The notes under the pieces were generated by a model. It searched no databases. It saw nothing but the letters and a program-made list of their open reading frames with translations, and was not told where the DNA came from. The translations under genes were made by a program, and so were the position numbers. A DNA stretch of 64,000 nucleotides from Acanthacorydalis orientalis (taxonomy: Eukaryota > Arthropoda > Insecta > Megaloptera > Corydalidae). The stretch's first letter is position 1. Each line of letters begins with the position of its first letter. Of the stretch, positions 59,823 through 64,000 are shown piece by piece. Where the stretch lies: positions 3,706,967 through 3,770,966 of the forward strand of contig CM068323.1 of the NCBI GenBank assembly GCA_034766995.1. Reading direction: 5' to 3'.

Positions 59823-60129
59823 TTAAAGTGAAAAATTTTGAAAATTGAAAAAAATTTTGAAGTGAAACTTCTATAGGCACGTTAGGGTGGGGTGAAACCA
59901 TACAGCGTGTCACGGAAAACGTTACCATGAACATAGCCGCGAATGAAAGAGATGGAGCGAATGTGACTGCATGATTGCGAGAGAGAGACTGGTCGCAGAG
60001 TTACTGCACTGAGGAATTAGGATGGAGAGGGGGTTCAATGTCAGAAGTTAATGTACGGGGAATTATCACGCGTCACAAGTATACAAGGACTCTACATTGT
60101 AACTCGTGATAATGTAGCCAGGTTTTATC

Positions 60130-60800
60130 GTGGTCGACGAGCTGCAACTCAATGAGTTCTCTACAGGAGGAATTTCGTAGATTATCTTTTAATCGACTGG
60201 GTGACAATAGAGAATGTGTTAGTACATTTCATGCGCAGAAAGAGAAGATTGTCGATTTCTTCTTTAAATTCTTAAAGTCTTCGTGCTCATTCAGCAAATC
60301 TCACTGACATAATTAATCAGCAGTCAAACCTATTTTTTCTTTCTGAGACTTGGCTAAAGAATGAGGATCGAATCGATATCCCTAACTTAAATTCTGTTGT
60401 TCAATATAAACGTCCAGCCGTTCGACCTGGAAGAGTGGAGATTTACCACAGATCTAGTGACAGTTAATGTTATTACTCCCCACATGGATTGCAATTTTCA
60501 TCAAACACAATCGATACGAGTAACAACAACAGCTGTTGGAGATATATGTGCTGCTCAATGTGTTGCAGAAAATGAAATGATCATCTTGATGGTCGCCATC
60601 TACATTTCACCAAATCAGAAAATCTAAGACATCATCAAATTCATACACAGTACTTTATTAATCTATACCGTCAAGGGAGCAAATCTAGTCCATGTCAATT
60701 ATAACAAAATGTCGATGACTTTGAGCAGAGATTTGAACGTTAACTTTTCTTCTGATACTTCCTAATCATTAATTGAATTTCTCGGTGCAAAATCCAATTA
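60130..60800 (+). pseudogene. Endonuclease (EEP-type) fossil of a retroelement or Helentron
   Basis: The plus strand reads LTDIINQQSNL, then FFLSETWLKNEDRIDIPNLN (about 60330-60390), VVQYKRPAVRPGRVEIYH, and after a frame change TPHMD, GDICAAQCVAENEMIILMVA, YISPNQKI, and LSRDLNVNF (about 60720). The ETWL and (G)D(F)N blocks are those of the exonuclease-endonuclease-phosphatase fold used by non-LTR retrotransposons and by some Helentron proteins. The GDFN-type Gly is changed to Arg and several stops occur. No reverse transcriptase or helicase part is in view, so the element type is open. Confidence 0.6.
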
Positions 60801-60969
60801 GATATTGTAAAAAAACCCTAATGAAGCAACTACGAGATCAGGAACTACAATCGATTCAGTATTCTCGAGATTTCTCTATAAATTTGAGTCAAAACTTTTT
60901 ATATCATATTTTAGTTATCATAAACCGATTCTTATTTTTAGAATACGAACAAATTAAATCAAAATAAAA

Positions 60970-61330
60970 TTATATTTTTCAATATAACATGTGTTCCTTA
61001 TATTTTAAACATGTAATTTATAGCAATGCACCCTTCCCTATTTAATTATAGAATGTCTTATTTATATTATTGAACCTGTAATTTACAACAATCCTCCCTT
61101 CCCTACATCTACATAAAAATACTGAAGTTTCACTTCTGTCGTGTGTACATGAGCACACACACACACACACGTTTTTTTAATTTTTATAAAGTAATTACAT
61201 TTTTTAAATATCTAGTTTTTATTGTTAATCCTTGTGTGGTGAGAAAAAGATGATGATTTGTTAAAAAATCAATTCATTTGTCAAACCGATTATAAAATTG
61301 AGCATATTGAATTTCAGCAATTTGAGCATA
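60970..61330. other. AT-rich DNA with a short (CA)n
   Basis: CA run at 61154-61170. No gene. Confidence 0.5.
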
Positions 61331-61334
61331 TTGA

Positions 61335-61745
61335 AAGCATTGAGGCGTACACAAAGCAAACATTACAGTCAGAACACCAAAATCTTGATTCTTTTCTCAA
61401 ACCTTTTGAATAGCACAATTTGCACCTCCTGGTGACGTTTGCTCTTGAAGAATTAGTGGGAATATAATCGGTAGAATGTCTTTCAATAAATCTAATATTG
61501 ATAGTCTCGTAGTTCAAGTACAAGGCAAATCTTCACATTAAATTGTTATGTCCTTCATTATATTATAAAATTTATGTCGAGCTTTATACCAACGCATTAT
61601 GTTATAAATAAATGAAATATGAAGTAACAACTTATTTCAATCGATTTAATATTAATTTATTTTATTTTATAATTCGGTCCGGCCCTTGACTCGGAGACAG
61701 GATGACAATTTGGCTCCCGAAGTAGGAAAGGTTGCCCGTGCCTGG
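61335..61745 (-). mobile_element. Second copy of the piggyBac-tail/hAT-end segment
   Basis: Aligns with 45328-45737. The minus strand reads RRCKLCYSKGLRKESRFWC then CSDCNVCF (about 61430-61355), a piggyBac-type Cys-rich tail, and farther upstream the hAT-like end CAGGCACGGGCAACC (61743). The low-coordinate hAT-like end of the 45-kb copy is not found here. Confidence 0.68.
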
Positions 61746-62034
61746 TTCATATTTTTGCTTTAATTTAGGGCGTTTTACTATACTAGTCCGTTTAGTACAC
61801 TCAACATTTTCATTGATTTCTAATCATTACACAAAAGGTCACACAATACAGGCGAGTGATATAAAAATAGATCATGTCGTCGATATGTTTTGCAAGAAAC
61901 ATTCGATGCTTGATTTAGTGTCACACATAAACATTTCAATTAAAAATACGACTCGTCTACGTATGTACGTCACCATCACAATCCTGACCTTTATAACATT
62001 GAAATATCTTCTAGGCAGCCAGAGAACCGAAGCG

Positions 62035-62053
62035 CATATATATACATATATAC

Positions 62054-62100
<47 letters not shown>

Positions 62101-62248
62101 ATGTATGTATAAAGATATAAACATGATTAAAAACAGAAACTAAAACGTATATATTTGATAGACAATGAGGTGAGTAAGATCTCTAATAACATGCGACGAC
62201 GTCATATTTGGCAACATGGCGAGCCACGTATTTTATACACACACACAC

Positions 62249-62326
<78 letters not shown>

Positions 62327-62330
62327 GTAT
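62035..62330. repeat. (TA)n tracts
   Basis: TA 62036-62090 then TG to 62112; (CA)n(TA)n 62236-62323. Confidence 0.93.
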
Positions 62331-62830
62331 GTGTGCAAGATAATTATACAGATTTATACATTCGAGCGGTCACTTCGGGCATGCGAGGTGCTAAGGGGTC
62401 ACATCTGCTCCCCACCAATCGGACAGCGCACCTTTTTTAGACAAGACTAGTTTTTCAGTTTCTGTATTTTTTGTTTTTGTTTTTTGTTTTGTTTTTTGTT
62501 TTCGTTTCACTAATATGCGGTAGGGTAGTACCCGGACCTATCCGAAGATATAATGCAGTGAACTGTGATATTTTTAGAAAATGATCACGCCAATTTATGT
62601 ATCGCTAAAGCGCGAATGTACTTTACACCGCGAACGTAATGCGATTATAAAAGCAACAAGTGTACATAAAATCGAATTAATGACGGTCACAAAAACTAAT
62701 TTAAGTACACATAATAAATACACACACACACAGACAGACAGACAGACGAAGTGTCTTTTATTAACAAATACGTGTACTGACATATGTGTGTACTTAAGAC
62801 ATCTGTACCTGATGATATATTGAGTGTACA
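62331..62830. other. No recognisable gene
   Basis: Contains a TTTTG-type run (62462-62508) and a (CA)n(CAGA)n tract (62720-62750). Frames at 62581-62852 on both strands show no motif. Confidence 0.45.
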
Positions 62831-62835
62831 GATTA

Positions 62836-63090
62836 ATTCGGTGCCGTTGCATTCAATCGATCATAACACTGTTTCGAATTAAAATATTTTCTTGTCGTTT
62901 TGAGATTTTCGAGTGGCGAATTTAATGTTTAAAAAACACTATGTGTCTTGGTCGAGCGGTTGGCATAACCAGACAAAACAGTAGCGAACACGGTGGAGTC
63001 TGAAGAGGAGCATATCAGGCATTGCATACTTTTCAGATTCCAGTTGAAAAAAAAATGATGCGGAATCCAGTGATTTGTTCATTAAAAAAT
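62836..63090 (+). mobile_element. Mariner 5' end, ATTCGGTGCC family (copy C)
   Basis: Starts ATTCGGTGCC after TA. The next 150 bases match the inverted 5' leader of copy B (for example GTTATGATCGATTGAATG in reverse). The plus strand then reads VESEEEHIRHCILFRFQLKK (about 62995-63055), the mariner N-terminus. It stops there, cut by the tandem repeat. Confidence 0.78.
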
Positions 63091-63104
63091 GTCCATAGAA
63101 GAAT

Positions 63105-64000
63105 TTAATTTAATTAATATTCAGGCTACAGATCTAATGAAGCTCTTGACCATATCTGGATCTAATCTGATTTTATTCGACATGACCTGACCTGATCTAA
63201 TCTTCCTTGCTTTGACCTGACTTGACTTTCTCTGATCTGTACTGACTTGACTTGCTTTTAACGGAAAAAAATATCTTTAGAACTGTTATATTCGTGGAAT
63301 TTTTCGATAACAGACTTGATCACGTTTGACCTAATCTATTCTAGCCTGACTCGATTCTCTCTGAACTTATCTTCTTTGATTGAACTTGCCTCTATCAAAA
63401 AAAATGTTTAGAACGGCTGTATTCAGAGAATTTGTCTGCTACAGTCCGGATCAAGTTTGAACTTATCTGATGTAAATCTCGACCTGACCGAACATGCTTT
63501 CATTAGAAAAAATATCTTTAGAACGGTTATATTTAAATAATTTTCATGCTACAGATCTGATCAAGCTTTACCTGATTTATTCTAACTTGGATTTTTACCT
63601 GAATTAACTTTACTTGACTTGCTAACAGAAAAAATATCTTAACAATATTTTTACTCAAAGAATTTTTCGGTTATATACCTGATCTGCTTTTACCTAACTT
63701 GCTTCTCTCTGATCTGATCTTATTTGATGGAACTTGCTTTTATCAAAAAAAGTGTTTAGAATGGCTGTATTCCAAGATTTTTTCTGCTAAAGACCTGATC
63801 AGGTTTGAATTCACCAGACTTCATTTGACCTGACTAGACTCTCTCTGATTCTCGTCTTACCTGACCGAACTTACTTTAATTGTAAAAAATATCTTTATAA
63901 CGGTATTTAAATAATTTTCATGCTACAGAGCTGATCAAGCTTTACCTGATTTAGTATAACTTGGTTTTTACCTGAATTGACTTAATCTGATCCAATCTGA
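63105..64000. repeat. Tandem repeat, unit about 110-140 bp, continuing past the window
   Basis: A motif AAAAATATCTTTAGAACGG recurs near 63270, 63400, 63510, 63628, 63750 and 63890. Each is followed by a GCTACAGA(C/T)CTGATCAAG-like block and CCTGA(C/T)(C/T)TGA-rich text. Spacing is 109-140 bases. Units are diverged, and even and odd units look more alike, suggesting a two-unit higher order. No coding potential. Confidence 0.85.

Noticed and set aside
60397..60627. A 76-codon gene starting MFNINVQPFDLEEW
   Set aside because: This is an out-of-frame start within the endonuclease fossil; the family match runs upstream in another frame.
62940..62965. tRNA-like A-box (GGTCGAGCGGTTGG)
   Set aside because: The text is the mariner 5' leader (copy B has CCAAGCAGTTGACATAACC) and no acceptor stem or B-box follows.

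Overview
The window is AT-rich, intron-scale eukaryotic DNA and almost certainly arthropod, most likely insect. The evidence is a dense set of Tc1/mariner-superfamily fossils of the kinds common in insects (DD34D mariners, Tc1, pogo/Tigger), together with hAT, piggyBac, P-element/THAP9-like and Transib/RAG1-like remnants, an RTE-type LINE tail, and a nuclear copy of an insect-like mitochondrial 16S rRNA. I found no intact host gene. The species cannot be named from the sequence.

Layout. 0-10 kb: a Tc1 fossil (3.8-5.6 kb) split by a TTAA-flanked MITE, followed by a mitochondrial 16S fragment (6.1-6.4 kb), mariner scraps and a P-element-like exon remnant (7.9-8.3 kb). 10-20 kb: mariner relics, tandem inverted and palindromic units built around (TA)n tracts, a second copy of the Tc1 + 16S segment (14.8-16.55 kb), Tigger debris, and a Tc1/mariner-superfamily C-terminus (19.3-20.0 kb). 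20-24 kb: a satellite-like array of about 0.5-0.75 kb units, each carrying (CA)n(TA)n, with one unit interrupted by a 580-bp inverted-repeat element. 25.8-28.5 kb: a near full-length but inactivated Transib/RAG1-like transposase on the minus strand, split by a second TTAA MITE and followed by an internally deleted mariner. 30-32.5 kb: a third MITE inside or beside Tigger debris, a roughly 400-bp (TA)-variant tract and an RTE tail. 33-36 kb: a GC-rich island that could be a promoter or first exon, then two tandem arrays. 37-47 kb: a deleted mariner inside a (TA)n tract, Tigger, hAT and piggyBac remnants, and a full-length decayed mariner (46.0-47.3 kb). 47.7-48.3 kb: a second GC-rich island. 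48.5-64 kb: hairpins, an unidentified 1.07-kb inverted-repeat element, a nearly complete mariner (51.3-52.6 kb), a deleted Tigger, a piggyBac C-terminus, another mariner, the fourth MITE, an endonuclease fossil, and a tandem repeat running off the right end.

The strongest observations are: (1) a four-copy 700-726-bp MITE family with 18-bp inverted ends and TTAA flanks, whose insertion is shown by an empty site in the paralogous segment inside the same window; (2) the Transib/RAG1-like fossil; (3) repeated tandem or palindromic blocks that carry (TA)n tracts of variable length between conserved cores. Every identification rests on reading translations by eye. No database search was run.
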